The notes below the pieces were generated by a model. The model worked only from the letters and a program-made list of their open reading frames with translations. It did not search any database and was not told the DNA's origin. The position numbers and the translations under genes are program-made. Below, piece after piece: positions 1 to 11,291 of a DNA stretch of 64,000 bases (its first letter is position 1; each line of letters starts with the position of its first letter). Origin of the DNA: Symbiodinium natans (taxonomy: Eukaryota > Sar > Dinophyceae > Suessiales > Symbiodiniaceae); the NCBI GenBank assembly GCA_905221605.1, contig CAJNDS010001225.1:401001-465000 (forward strand), written 5' to 3'.

Positions 1-207
1 TTGATTGTAAGGCATTCTACTCTTTCATAGGTGGCAGGAGCCACAGAATTCTCTATCTACACCACGAGATTGTAGAAATAAATTCTAAACCCTAGACCTA
101 AGGTAAACCCCAAACCCCGAAGAGTAGCAATTCCCAGTCTCCGAAGTGCTTTTCCCGCGCCGCTCAAAAACTGCAGTCCCAAGCCACCGGCCGGCCCTTG
201 GAGGATG

Positions 208-892
<685 letters not shown>

Positions 893-916
893 GCGGGTCG
901 CCAGCTGCTGACGAAA

Positions 917-1096
917 TTAGCCCCAGCAACATGAAGCCGCCAATGCCTGACGTCCGTGAAGGCTAGCTACGAAACTCCACTTGCATGGGCAGGCAACTTG
1001 ATCAATGTCATGATGCACAGCCAGGCCAAGATGGATTTCGTAATGCCAGTGACACTCCGCTTAGCCCAGCAACATGAAGCCTCCATTGCCTGACGT
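917..1096 (+). repeat. Direct repeat of about 36 bp flanking 107 bp of unique sequence
   Basis: The segment 917-953 recurs at 1061-1096 with only a few differences (core AGCAACATGAAGCC, ending TGCCTGACGT). The first copy abuts the microsatellite, the second runs into TTTAGGG repeats. The spacing resembles the exon duplications seen at intron ends elsewhere in the window, but no protein family was recognised here. Confidence 0.8.
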
Positions 1097-1099
1097 GGT

Positions 1100-1380
1100 T
1101 TCGGGTTTAGGGTTTAGGGTTTGATGCATGGCCTTTACCGCGGCCTTGCGCTTCGCCTTGGTTTTCGGAATCGCTCGATGAAGATGAGCCTCGGAGTCGG
1201 TTTAGAGTTTAGGAATTTAGTTAAGCTCAGCACTTAACTTAGAATGGAACGGCGGACATGAGCCTCGGGTACAGGGTTTAGGGTTTAGGGTTTTAGTTTA
1301 AGAGCTGAGGGTTTAAGAGTTTGGGTTTCTAGTTTAGGGTTTAGGTTTTAGAGTTAAAGTTTTAGGGTGTAGCAGCACAG
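1100..1380. repeat. Short interspersed TTTAGGG tracts
   Basis: Runs of one to three TTTAGGG or degenerate units (1104-1125, 1272-1295, 1330-1370) separated by unique bases. The 11-mer ATGAGCCTCGG occurs at about 1188 and again at about 1258, on both sides of a degenerate tract. No gene is seen. Confidence 0.8.
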
Positions 1381-2170
1381 TACACATGTGCTAACTGTTG
1401 CGCTGAGGCTGGTGGTGGGGTCAGCGGCTCTGGGATACTATGCTCCTGTCTCGGGGCTTGGATGTTTCAACCTTACATTAGGCAAGCCGAAGAGAAGGTC
1501 CTCTTCTACTTCCTCATGCTCGCATTCCTCCCCCCCCATCTTCTTCCATCTCCTGCACAATTGAATGACAGGGTATCCTGTTCATGAAGGGGATGGGCTG
1601 AGCTGCTCACCTCTTCCTCATAATCATCCTCCAACCAGGCTTCGACGTGTGCCTTAGCCATAATAACAATAAATGAGCGCGTCGACTATAGTGAGCAGAT
1701 TTCTTTCTGAGGACTAGGCAGTCTGGCGGAGGAGGCCCCGGCGGCGGGGGCAAGGGTGGCAGCGACGATGCCGGAAACTCAGAATGGAGAAATTCTGCGC
1801 GGACGGCGACAGGACTAGCTGACTAGCTAGCTTGGTGTGATTGAGGTCCCGACTCCTTCGCTTGACCAAAGACGTAGTATCTGTCGGGACATGAAAGATA
1901 AACCACGACTTCAATGCTGGTTCGACTCACACACGTCAGTAAAAGCTGGGTAGTCGGCAAGCCGGGCAAGAGCATGAATGCTGATGCCCAACATACATCT
2001 GATTATGGCCATACTGAAGGAAGAAGTGGGACCACAAAGCAAGTGCTGAGCCGAGCTGAGAAGTGTCTGCGAGACAAAAAGCGGCTCGACAACTGGAGGG
2101 TTAGCTTAGAACATGCCTTCGGACCCTGTTTGCTGGGTCCGATTGACAAGCACTGTTATCCTCAGCCTTG

Positions 2171-2572
2171 TTATCCGCCTCGATGTCCTTGATGTCTTTG
2201 GCTGCAGGCGTACTCGTTGCACTGCTTCGATGCTCGTTTACTACGCATAAGGGTCGTCACTAATGCTTGTTCTGCCGCTTCATTCCACATACCGAATGAC
2301 CCAGTGACTTGAAACTTCTGCTTCTCTTGCGCATGACAGATCATCATTGAGAAGTACCGATCAGTGAGAGGCTGACGGCTTTCATGAACGATGATTGCGC
2401 CGTTGCTGATCTTGTCCTTGACCGTGTCACGAATGTTTGGCACTCTTACGTGTACTTCTGGAGCTTCTGGTTGGGGAGCTTGTGGAACATCATGTTCCAA
2501 CACCAACTTGACTTTGCCGTAGGACATTGACACCGTGCTCACCGTGCTCTTCACATTTACGCTCGACGACAT
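2171..2572 (-). CDS. Hypothetical protein or exon, 133 codons
   Basis: The minus-strand frame from the first ATG at 2572 to a stop at 2171 has balanced composition with no low complexity: MSSSVNVKSTVSTVSMSYGK at the start, a Pro-rich stretch (QAPQPEAPEVHVRVP), then a mixed charged/hydrophobic part (SFGMWNEAAEQALVTTLM). The frame stays open upstream to 2710 without an ATG (only TTG), so this may be an internal exon. A plus-strand ATG frame at 1914-2192 overlaps its end by about 20 bp and looks less convincing. No family was recognised. It follows the last recognised SDR exon (3911) in the direction of transcription but does not resemble an SDR C-terminus. Confidence 0.4.
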   Translation of the reverse strand: MSSSVNVKSTVSTVSMSYGKVKLVLEHDVPQAPQPEAPEVHVRVPNIRDTVKDKISNGAIIVHESRQPLTDRYFSMMICHAQEKQKFQVTGSFGMWNEAAEQALVTTLMRSKRASKQCNEYACSQRHQGHRGG

Positions 2573-2919
2573 GGCTGCTATATGATGTGACGCTGTCTTA
2601 AACAGTGTTAAGTCAACATAGCCTCGAAGCCAATCTCGCCTAACATACACAGGTCCGAAACAGGGAGACTCTGCGACAGCTTCGAAACAAGCGTGGATGT
2701 ATGACGCCAACTCTTAAACTCCTTTCTTTATGAGTTGCAATAGTTTTTGTTTCACATTAAGGCTTCTTGCTGCCGAGATGCGAGTTCGCAAAGTGGAAAG
2801 CCGCAAAGTCATCGTAGGAGATGAGTCTCTAAAACACAACTTCAACGATCCAAATTGTATAAATCATTTCAAATATGGTAACTCTGGAAACAACAAGGTA
2901 ATTGCATAATTCATTTCCT

Positions 2920-3470
2920 GGTGATCTCCAGATTTACCCCTAATTGTAAGTTTATATGGTTTAATTAGTTGAGTTTATTTGAAGAATTTGATTCTGCCGA
3001 ATGAAAATACTGAAAATATTTAAACTGTTTTTCGCGTTTCCGGATTTACGTAATTTAAATAATTTACTTCGACCGAATTCAACTATTTGAATAAAATAAT
3101 ATTATTTAAATTATTTTAAGTAATTTCATTAGGGGTAAATCTGGAGACCATGGAAGAATTTCATGATTTAGACTGTTTAAATTGTTTTTTTTCGCGCTTT
3201 CGGGTTTAATTAATTTAAACAATGTCATTCCGTAGTAAACTCCAGGATTACCCCGAATGGAATTTATTTTAATGAATTGAATTTGTTTGAATAATTTAAT
3301 TCACCGACATAAACTGTTTAAATTATTTAAACTGAATTTCGCGTTTTCGGATGTAAACTTAAATCATTCAATTCGGCCGAATTAAATTATTCAAATTATT
3401 TAAATGGCTGTTTCGCTTTTCTCGGAGTTAACTAATTTAAATCATTTAATTCAGCAAATATAAAATTTTT
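2920..3470. repeat. AT-rich degenerate satellite with inverted modules
   Basis: Sharply AT-rich block. A core like TTTCGCGTTTTCGGATTTAA recurs at about 3031, 3191, 3338 and 3411. The module CTCCAGATTTACCCCTAAT at about 2927 occurs inverted at about 3126-3145, and a diverged third copy sits near 3240. Composition differs completely from the GC-rich surroundings and there are no telomere units. No reading frame of note. Confidence 0.75.
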
Positions 3471-3540
3471 AATGTATTCAAATAATATTATTGCACAGCG
3501 AAAGAAGTAGACGTCAAAATAGAAACGAAAGGTTGCTCTC

Positions 3541-3541
3541 T

Positions 3542-3589
<48 letters not shown>

Positions 3590-3603
3590 TATATATATAT
3601 ATT
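3541..3603. repeat. (ATACAT)n/(AT)n microsatellite
   Basis: About ten ATACAT units followed by (AT)n. The bases after it, to 3780, are unique with no supported exon. Confidence 0.95.
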
Positions 3604-3910
3604 CACATATCCCCTTATCAGAGGGGGGTACCGAGCTGTAGGGAGGACTACAGGCTCTTGCCAAGTGACGCGGTTAGGGCTTCTCGGGGTTTGGGTAGCA
3701 GCCCCTCAATAGTGTAGTAAACCTACCACTTGAGCCAAGAGGAAGCCCCAAACCCTCAGCCCCTGACCTTACACACTATCCCGGGTTCAGGGTTTAAGGA
3801 TCTAGGAATTCAGGTGTAGCGCTTCAACCCTGAACCCTTAAAGCCTAAACCCTATACCACCCTAAACCCCTGAAGAGCCACGCGCCCGATGCCCTCCCAC
3901 ATGATGCGGC

Positions 3911-6900
3911 CTCGACCATGCGCTTGGGGCCGTAAAAGTTCCTAGGTCGCAGGTGGGCTTTGGGTTTTGGGTTTCGGGTTCAGGGATGCTAGGGTTTAGG
4001 GTTGAGGACTTATAGGATTTCAGGTGCTCATCAATGTAGGAACCCGACGACAGCTGAGCGGAACCTTAGTTCAATCCACCAAACAATCTTCTAATCGCCC
4101 TTAGTGAAAGCATACTTTCTAAATTGCACAAGGGATCCTTACAAGAATCAGAGGATATCCCATAGTCTCAGGGGCTGAATACCCTGGCCCAAGCAAGGTT
4201 AACCATTTAAACATAGTAGGATTCCATATACCCCAAAAAGGTTAAAGGTTACCTACCCAGTCCCTAAGTAGTTGAGGGCTGCTGGCAGATCTGGGCTGTG
4301 AACGCCTATAAACCCTAACGGGGACTTCTGAACATCGGGATATACCGTCTTTGGGCGGGGGTCCTAAATAAAAACTCGTGTTGGGGGAGGGGGGGGGGGG
4401 GTGAAATTCAGCGAACCCCCTGTTTGGGAAATCTCACTATATCAAACCCGAAACCGCCTAAACCCCAAACCCTAGTTAAACCCTGAACCGCCGAAACCCT
4501 ATAAACCCTACACCCCAAGCCCTAAACCCTCAACCCTAAGCTCTAAACCCTAAACCCTAAACCCCCCTAAACCCAAAATCTCCTGGCCAGCCGAGGCGCA
4601 CGTTCATGACCTCGGCGCCTCTTGCAGAGAAGGGTTTAGGGTTTAGGTTTTAGGTTTTCTAAGGGTTTAGGGTTTAGGGTTTAGGCTTTGTAGGTGTTTT
4701 GGGCTCGAGGGGCCACAGCAGGGGTCAAGGGGTGAAGAAATTCAGGTGTTCAGGCGCTCAAAAGTCAGGGGTTCAGGGCTTGGGGGGTTCAGGATTTTTT
4801 GGGAGTTGTCAGGACCGTTGTTTGGGTGTTAAGGCTTGAGGCTAGTGCTTTAATGCTTTAGTGCTTCAGGGCTAGAATCTAAACCCTAAGGCTCCAGGGA
4901 CTCATATTTCAAGGCTTTTTGGACCCAAAGGCCGTATTATAAAAGTCTTCGGGCCATTTTGAGCCTACGGGTAAAAGCCTAACCCCTAAACCCTAACCCC
5001 TAACCCCTAACCCCTAAACCCTAAACCCTAAACCCTAAACCCTAAACCCTAAACCCTAAACCCAGAAAATGCTTCTTTGGGTCGCGCCTGTGGTGCCATG
5101 TTGCAAGCCTGTGCCCGCGTTGTTGACCTGAGAGCAGTGGGGGCCAGGCAGGTGCTGGAAGTGGAGGTTGGGGTTAAGGGTTTATAGGGTTTAGGGGTTT
5201 AGGGGTTTAGGGTTTAGGGTTTAGGGTTTAGGGTTTAGGGTTTAGGGTTCAGGGTTTCAGGGTTTGGGGTTCAGGGTTTGGGGTTTAGGGTTTAGGATTT
5301 GGGGTTTGGGGTCCTGCTCCAGGGATGGGTCTTCTGGGGGGGGGCTGCAATAATAGGTTTAAGGGCTTAGGGTTCTAGGGGTTTAGTGCTTCAAAGGGGT
5401 TAGGGATTTATAGGCTTAGGGTCTAAGCACAGCGGTTGTGTAGGGGTTTGGGGGTTTTTAGTTTCGGTCTTCGGGCTCGAGGGCCTGCAGGGGTAATAGA
5501 GGGGTTTAGGGTTCAGAGCTTTGGGGGGGGGGGGGGGGGGGGGGGGTAGGGCTTTTCAGGTTGAAACATTTGGCGTTTCAAAATTGAGGTCTTCAGATTT
5601 CAGGTTCATGTGCAGGCTCTAAGGCGTTAAAGCCTGTCTGCAATTTCTATCGGGGCTTGGCGGTTCAGGTGACAGGACCTCAACCCTGAGGGTTCAGGGT
5701 TTGGGGTTTAGGGGCTTAGGGTTTAGGGGTTTGGGGTTTAGGGTTTAGGGTTTGGGGTTTGGGGTTTAGGGCTAGCCATCTTGCGCAGAGCGGCCACGCC
5801 GTAGAGGCTCTCGCCTGCAGGCAGCGAGGCCTGGTGTCAGCTCAACCCGCGAAAGGCTCCCTGAACCCGAAGAAAAGCCAACAGCAAGAACACACAAAAT
5901 TAAGAACACACACACACACACACAAAAACAAAATATATGACCCACAACCCCTAACAGTTGAGGGCGACAGAGGGTATTGGGGTCGAAGCCCAAAACCCTA
6001 AACCCTAAACCCTTGGTACTTGGTAACCCTTGTAGTTATAACTTACAACCCAAGGGTTTAGGGCTTAGGGTTTAGGGTTTAGGGTAACCCGTTATAAGTG
6101 TAGTTAGAACCCACATCTAAGCCCCTTAAGGACCACAACAAGGGCATAATTGTGTAAGAAGTACAGGTATTTGGGTTTGCATGAACCTCCAAGTATCGGC
6201 TGGTGGTCTCACCCACGGGAGGACGTTAAAAGTTTAGGGTGTTTGGGCTTAGGGTTTGAGGGTTGGGAGTTTAAGGGTTTGAAGGTATGGGATTCAGAGG
6301 ATTGAAGGTAGCTTTAGGGTTGGGGTTTGGGCTTGGGTCCATCTCCAGGCAGCGTTCACACAGGTGCCAAGCGCCAGGCCATCGTGTGGCAGCTTTACGG
6401 TTTACGGTTAAGGGTTGAGGGCAGCGGAGATGCTGAGATTGCTGAGCAGGGTCGAAGATGCTCGTCGCCCCTCTTCCGCACTGCAAGCCCCCTGGATTGC
6501 TTGGGTACAAGTTGAAGGCAGTCACTCCCTTTTCACGGAAGAATTGAAGAGGCACCTCAAATGGAGGCCGCCCCTTGCTTTAAGCACGCACAATCCGATG
6601 CTGACCATAGCTTGCGAAGATGGGGGGTGCAAACAAATAAGGCAAGCCTGTGCAAAGGGCCCGACTAAAAACACAAGCTGCTGAATGCCCTTTCGCATAC
6701 ACCCTCAACCCTAAACCCTAAACCCTAAACCCCAAACCCTAGCGCCGAAACCCGAAACCCTAAACCCTAAACCCCTCCCATTCCCCCCCTCCTCGCGGCC
6801 TTCACTGCCTCAGCTGCCTTGCCCACCGAGGCATCCGAGGAGGTGTCGACCTGGAGCACCTCCACCTCAGGAGTATGTCGGGTTTGGGGTTTAGGGTTTC

Positions 6901-9900
6901 GGGTTTAGGGCTTATAAACCCTAGACCCTAAACCCTATAAACCCTATAAAACCTATAAACCCTATAAACCGTATAAACGCTATCAACCCTATAAACCCTA
7001 TAAATCCTATAAGCCCTATAAGCCCTATAAACCCTATAAACCCTATAAACCACCCTATAAACCCTATAAACCAATCTCCAGCCTTTCCCTTGCACTCCGG
7101 CGCAGAGGCGACGATCGAGGCCAGAGCCTGGTGGTCTCTGTGACGACTTAGGGGCTTAAAAGGTTTAGGGTTTAGGGTTTAGGGGGGTTATGGGGGGCTT
7201 AGGGGTTTAGGGGCGTTAGGGGCGTCAGGGGCGTCAGGGGCGCGTTAGGGGCGTGTAACCTTCAACCCTCAGCCCCGCATTGGGCTTTGGAGGGTTTAGG
7301 GCGCTTGTAGCCCAATGCGCTTGGGAGGCTTAACCCCTCCACCCTAAACCCAGCTTAAGAGACTTCTGATTCAGGGATGTAGGGTGCAATTAGGGGGGAG
7401 GGGGGGGGAGGGGAGGATTTAGGGTTGAGGAGCTAAGGATTCTTCGGGGTTTAGAGTAGGTGTATAGGGCTGACAGGGAGGCCGGGGGGAAAGGGGGGGG
7501 TTTAGGGGTTAGGGGGTTTAACAAACCCATTTGCTCACCCTATTAGAGTAAGGGTACCCTTTGGGGTTCAGGTTACTTGTATAAAGGATACCAAAGCCCA
7601 AAAAGGGCAGGAGCACCACTGGACCCTTGTGGAACACCCACGCCTTAAACCCCAAACAGTAAGCCCCAAACCCTAAACCCTAAACCCATTTCGTAGGATG
7701 CGCGGTTGAGGACCTTGCTTGGAAAATCCGGGCCTGCTCACCCTTCTCCACACTCCGTGCTACCTCCCCCCTTAGGTTCCCCCCCATAATTAAGGCAATT
7801 TGGGGAAAATCAAGCCATTTTAAGGCTATTTCGGGGGGGGCGGGGGGGGGGAACCTAGCCCTAAACCCTAAACCCTAAACCCCAAACTCTAGTTATTCAA
7901 GGGGGTGGGCAGTAAGGGAACCCATGAAAAACCGGGCCTTCTCGCCCTTCTCCACACTCCGTGAGCCGAGATAGACCTTTGCAAGCTGAGCGTTCTTCCC
8001 CGGGGGGTTCAGCGTTAGGGCTGAATAAGGAAGCACTAAACCCTAAACCCTAAACCCTATAGACCCTGCGTTTAAGTCTTAAATCCCAAGGCTTTTGTGG
8101 AGCTTAAGGCTTTGTAGTGGTCTTTCGTGGCCTTAATGCCTGCAGGAGGGTCCGTACCGCTTCCTAGAAAAGCCCAAGCTTTTGGACTCAATACACCCCC
8201 ATAGAGTTTAGGGTCAGGGCTAGGGTTGAGGGTTCAGGGCTGATCTTTTTGGACTAGATAGGTTTTTTGGAGTTTATAGGGAGATCAGCGTCGCGAGCCT
8301 TGATCTTGTACCGCTCGTCTGCATCTCTCTTTAGATGCCATTGTTTGTGGCCTCCCAAGCGATAGTTGCTCGTCTCGCGGGCAATCTCGTCTCGAGAGAG
8401 TTCCACATATGGTTCGATATCTGGAGCAATAGTCCTCTGCCAAGGTTCGAGAGTGAATGCCCGTGCCGGAACCATGTTGCGATAGCCGGCGCTGCTTTTT
8501 GTCCCCTCCGATTAACTGGTTCACATGCCGCTTTTCGGGCTTCGGCTTGCGTGGCCTACTTAGGCTTACCTCTGCTTAGCCCGGATCTCGTAAGCCTCAT
8601 GTCGAAGTGTGCCTTACATCAGCCCCAAACCCCCTAAACCCTATGTAAACCCTGCACCCCCATACACTCTCAACCCAAAATCCAAAAATCCCTGAATCCT
8701 AAGCCCTATGAAACCTGAACCCGATAAACCCCAAACCCCACAAACCCCAAACACAAGAAACCCTAAACTCTGTAACCTTAGCCCTATGAACCCTCGACTC
8801 CAACAAGCCTAAACCAAAACCCTAAACCCTGCACCCTGAACCCTGAAACCTAAACCCCAAAAGCCCTAAACCCAAAACCCCAAAACCCAAAACCCAAAAC
8901 CCAAAGCCCTGCACCCTAAACCCTACACCCTCGCTGCAGCCCGGCTGCGTAGCAGCCGTCCTCCTGGGCCAACTGCTTACCTTCAGAAAGGCTGACTTGG
9001 GAAACTTGCGAGTTTAGGTTTGGGTTTGTAGGGTTTACAGGGTTTACAGGGTTTACAGGGTTTAGAGGGTTTAGGGTTTAGGGTTTAGGGTTGACAGGAT
9101 TTGTCGGGTTTATGGGGCTTATAGGGTTGATTTGGTTTGTAGGGATAATAGGGCTTCTAGGGCTTATAGGGTGTATAGGGTTTGTAGGGTTTACAGGGTT
9201 TAGGGTGTAGGGTATAAGCCGCGGTAGCTTACATTCCGGAACGTACCTAGACTTAGGATGAAAGCAGGGTGCCCCTTCTTTGGCTTAGAGAGGCTGCGAC
9301 CCTAAGCCCTAAGCCCTCAACCCTAAACCCTTAAAAAAGGGAATCAGGGGACTGCCTCGGCCTGAGTCTTAGGTACCTGAACCCATGCTGGGAGGAGGGC
9401 GGGGGGGGGCGGGATTTGGGTTTAGGGCCTTGTTTAGGGTTTAGGGTTTAGGGTTTGGGGTTTAGGGTTTAGGGTTTAGGGTTTAGGGTTTAGGGTTCCA
9501 TGGCTCCTTTAAGTAGGGGTCATGGGGAAACGAGAAAGAGAGGCCCCCCTTGAAAGGGGGGCATCCTTACGACAAAGGGAACCTACCTTTGGAGTTGTTG
9601 GGGGCTCAGGGTTTGGGGATTAGGGTTTAGGGCTTGTCTTTTGGTTCTCGTTCCCAACCCTACCAACCCTTCATCCGATCTTAAAAACCCTAGACCTGCA
9701 CATCCTAAACTCTCTAAGCCCCAAGCTCAAATCCCCTCTCCCTAATATTAACCCCCCCCTATTGAATACTCCCCATTTACTATACCCAAAGGCTCCTATG
9801 TGGTACCTTTTTGGGGTAGCATACAAAAATCCCCTATAACTAACCCAAAAAGGAACTACATTGGATCCTTTGGGGAATATAACTCTCGGGTCTAGGCGTA

Positions 9901-10336
9901 AAGGCGCAGTGTGGGTCCTAGCGAAGCTCGCTTTCATTGAGCGCTGAAAACAAGAGAGTTGCAACTGATGCTGGATTAGGGTTTAGGGTTTAGGGTTTAG
10001 GGTTGAGGGTTGAGGGTTGAGGGTTGGGGGTTGAGGGTTTAGGGTTTAGGGTTTAGTGCTTCACTTATGTCATGGTGCCTGACTGTGACATTCAGCTGTG
10101 CCTCAGCTACTTTCTTGGGTTCTTAGAAGCAAATAGTACAAGTAGGTTCCCTAAACCCTAAACCCTAAACCCTAAACCCTAAACCCTAAACCCTAAACCC
10201 TAAACCCTAAACCCCGAACCCTAAACCCTAAACCCAAAACCCTGAACCCTGAACCCTAAACCCTAAATGCCAAGGCCGAGCTACACAAAGCCAAGCCGAT
10301 GCCCGAATTTCCGCCGGTGACGACCACGCGCTTCAT
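3911..10336 (-). CDS. Short-chain dehydrogenase/reductase (SDR), 5' part in nine exons
   Basis: Predicted NAD(P)-dependent oxidoreductase of the classical SDR type; substrate unknown. Exons, 5' to 3' on the minus strand: 10336-10282, 8980-8949, 7976-7938, 7127-7083, 6865-6797, 5809-5795, 5128-5089, 4618-4600, 3941-3911. All eight joins keep frame, and every donor is GC with an AG acceptor. The start is the ATG opening MKRVVVTGGNSGIGLALC, which carries the Rossmann dinucleotide-binding TGxxxGIG. The second strand reads VYLGSRSVEKGEK, the acidic strand EVLQVDTSSD, and the NNAG motif (LYGVVNNAGTG) falls at about residue 86, as usual for SDRs. The last exon, NFYGPKRMVE, matches the helix after NNAG. 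Only 115 of the usual 250 or more residues were found; the catalytic Tyr-x-x-x-Lys exon was not, so the gene is either truncated or continues in undetected exons. A 38-bp duplication of exon three lies at 7759-7722 inside the next intron. Confidence 0.88.
3942..4599. repeat. SDR intron with dispersed element and CCCTAAA tract
   Basis: Contains a diverged copy of dispersed family A (about 4185-4275, with AGGTTAACC and AAAGGTTACCTAC), a poly-G run (4381-4402) and a degenerate CCCTAAA tract (4450-4570). Confidence 0.7.
4970..5066. repeat. CCCTAAA telomere-type tract
   Basis: Interstitial array, near perfect at its right end, in the SDR intron between the NNAG exon (5089-5128) and the exon at 4600-4618. 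Confidence 0.95.
5166..5310. repeat. TTTAGGG telomere-type tract
   Basis: Opposite orientation to the tract at 4970-5066, so the NNAG exon lies between inward-facing arrays. Further degenerate TTTAGGG, poly-G (5519-5546) and TTTGGGG variants continue to 5770 with no exon. Confidence 0.95.
6013..6195. mobile_element. Family B element with internal telomere-repeat insert
   Basis: Left part has TTGGTACTTGGTAACCC and the right part ends CATGAACCTCCAAGTA. Inside, two similar stretches (TTGTAGTTATAACTTACAACC and TTATAAGTGTAGTTAGAACCC) flank a short TTTAGGG insert. The copy at 31909-32142 has the same internal arrangement. Confidence 0.65.
6903..7072. repeat. CCCTATAAA nine-base telomere-variant array
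   Basis: About 17 tandem units of CCCTATAAA with a few substitutions, in the SDR intron between 6865 and 7083. It differs from the usual seven-base unit by a TA insertion and seems to have been amplified locally. Confidence 0.92.
7722..7963 (-). repeat. 38-bp exon duplication around an intronic insert
   Basis: Bases 7926-7963 (end of SDR exon three and start of the next intron) recur at 7722-7759 with 35 of 38 identities. Between them lie an inverted repeat (TTAGGTTCCCCCCC with GGGGGGGAACCTAG), homopolymer runs and a CCCTAAA tract. Confidence 0.85.
8260..8617 (-). pseudogene. Unidentified coding fragment within an SDR intron
   Basis: Two coding-like pieces on the minus strand: 8617-8578 (TLRHEAYEIRAKQR, followed by a canonical GTAAGC donor) and about 8553-8260. 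The latter reads KPEKRHVNQLIGGDKK in one frame, then YRNMVPARAFTLEPWQR and IEPYVELSRDEIARETSNYR in another. The frames meet at a run of five A near 8494; one A fewer would join them. It lies inside the SDR intron 8948-7977 and does not fit the SDR family. It could be a nested gene, a gene remnant, or show a one-base assembly error. Family not recognised. Confidence 0.4.
8620..8935. repeat. Degenerate CCCTAAA/CCCCAAA tract
   Basis: About 300 bp of variant telomere-type units with many substitutions, directly before SDR exon two (8949-8980). Confidence 0.9.
9005..9215. repeat. TTTAGGG and GTTTACAGG/GTTTATAGG variant tract
   Basis: Mixed telomere-type and eight- to nine-base variants in the large first SDR intron (8981-10281). 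Other tracts in this intron: 9415-9497, 9970-10058 and 10150-10268. A palindrome GCCCCCCTT/AAGGGGGGC is near 9545-9565. A dispersed repeat with TATACCCAAAGG and TGGGGAATATAA fills 9770-9890. Confidence 0.9.
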
Positions 10337-10787
10337 GGCAGGAATCCAACAAAACGTTCTCACTAGGACCCTACCACACACAAGGCCAAGAAACCCCTTT
10401 ACCCCCTCAACCGCAAGAACAACTCAACATTCGAAGCTGAATCGCACCACCTACGACCTCGGGGCCCCTTTGACTTTCTTTTGTGCCTTTTGGACACATT
10501 CCCTCTCACGCGCCGATTAAGATCTGAAAGGCTGAGGCAGCTGGGAGTTCGGCGTATACGGGCTCTTGCACATTATTCTTCAATCAGCGGCAGACCCTCA
10601 TTAGATTGGTAGACCCGAACAGTACCGAGCCCTAAACCCTAAACCGTATACACCCTAAACCCTAAACCGCATAGAGGCCTTCATGATGGGTAACAAACCC
10701 CGTTGAGTTCGACACTGCGCAAAGAACCGGCTACCGATGACACGCAGGAGGGCCCTCACTGCACGAAATAAATAAATACATTATTTT

Positions 10788-11090
10788 GCTTCGAACATCC
10801 CCACCCTTTCTTGGTAGAGATACTCTGGGGTTGGGCACTCCAGGGACACTCTGGGGCTGGGCACTCCGGGACACCGTGGGGCTGTTGGGCACTGCAGGCA
10901 GACTCTGGCTGAAAAACACTTTGGGCTTGGGCCCAGGAAAAACTCTGGTGTTGGGCACTCTAGGGATTGGGCACTCCAGGGACACTTTGGGGTTGGGCAC
11001 TCCAGAGGAGTAGACCGGGCGAGGAGACGGATTCCGGGCGAGGAGGAGAGTTGAGCTTAAAATATAACACCCTCACACCGAGGGTGGGGA
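10788..11090. mobile_element. Element with inverted termini and internal 26-bp minisatellite
   Basis: Starts near TTCGAACATCCCCACC and ends near ACCGAGGGTGGGGAA, so CCCCACC and GGTGGGG form short inverted termini. The interior is tandem units of about 26 bp containing GGTTGGGCACTCCAGGGACA, then AGTAGACCGGGCGAGGAG. A shorter copy with the same ends is at 56928-57062. Confidence 0.7.
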
Positions 11091-11104
11091 ACCAATATGA
11101 CTAC

Positions 11105-11240
11105 ATAAATGAATAAATAAATGAATATATATACATATATGTATATAATGTATATGTGCATATGTATATATATATATATGTATATATGTATATATGAACA
11201 TATTAATATATGTATAAGTATGTATGTATATATATATGGT
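11105..11240. repeat. (ATGTAT)n AT-rich microsatellite
   Basis: Imperfect ATATGTAT repeats between the SDR start and the 3' end of the metallophosphoesterase gene. The intergenic stretch 10337-11291 holds only this, the element above and unique bases. Confidence 0.93.
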
Positions 11241-11291
11241 GACTTCTAAAATTTCTTCTTATGAGGAGGCGGGTGCCCAAAAAAAGGTACC

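Noticed and set aside
3725-3745. Spliced-leader relic (CTTGGCTCAAG on the minus strand)
   Set aside because: Only about ten bases match the dinoflagellate leader; chance is a sufficient explanation.
5067-5175. Plus-strand segment resembling a PPR repeat (CGAMLQACARVVDLRAVGAR)
   Set aside because: The minus strand of the same bases is the SDR exon with VNNAGTGLQHG, which joins in frame to its neighbours.
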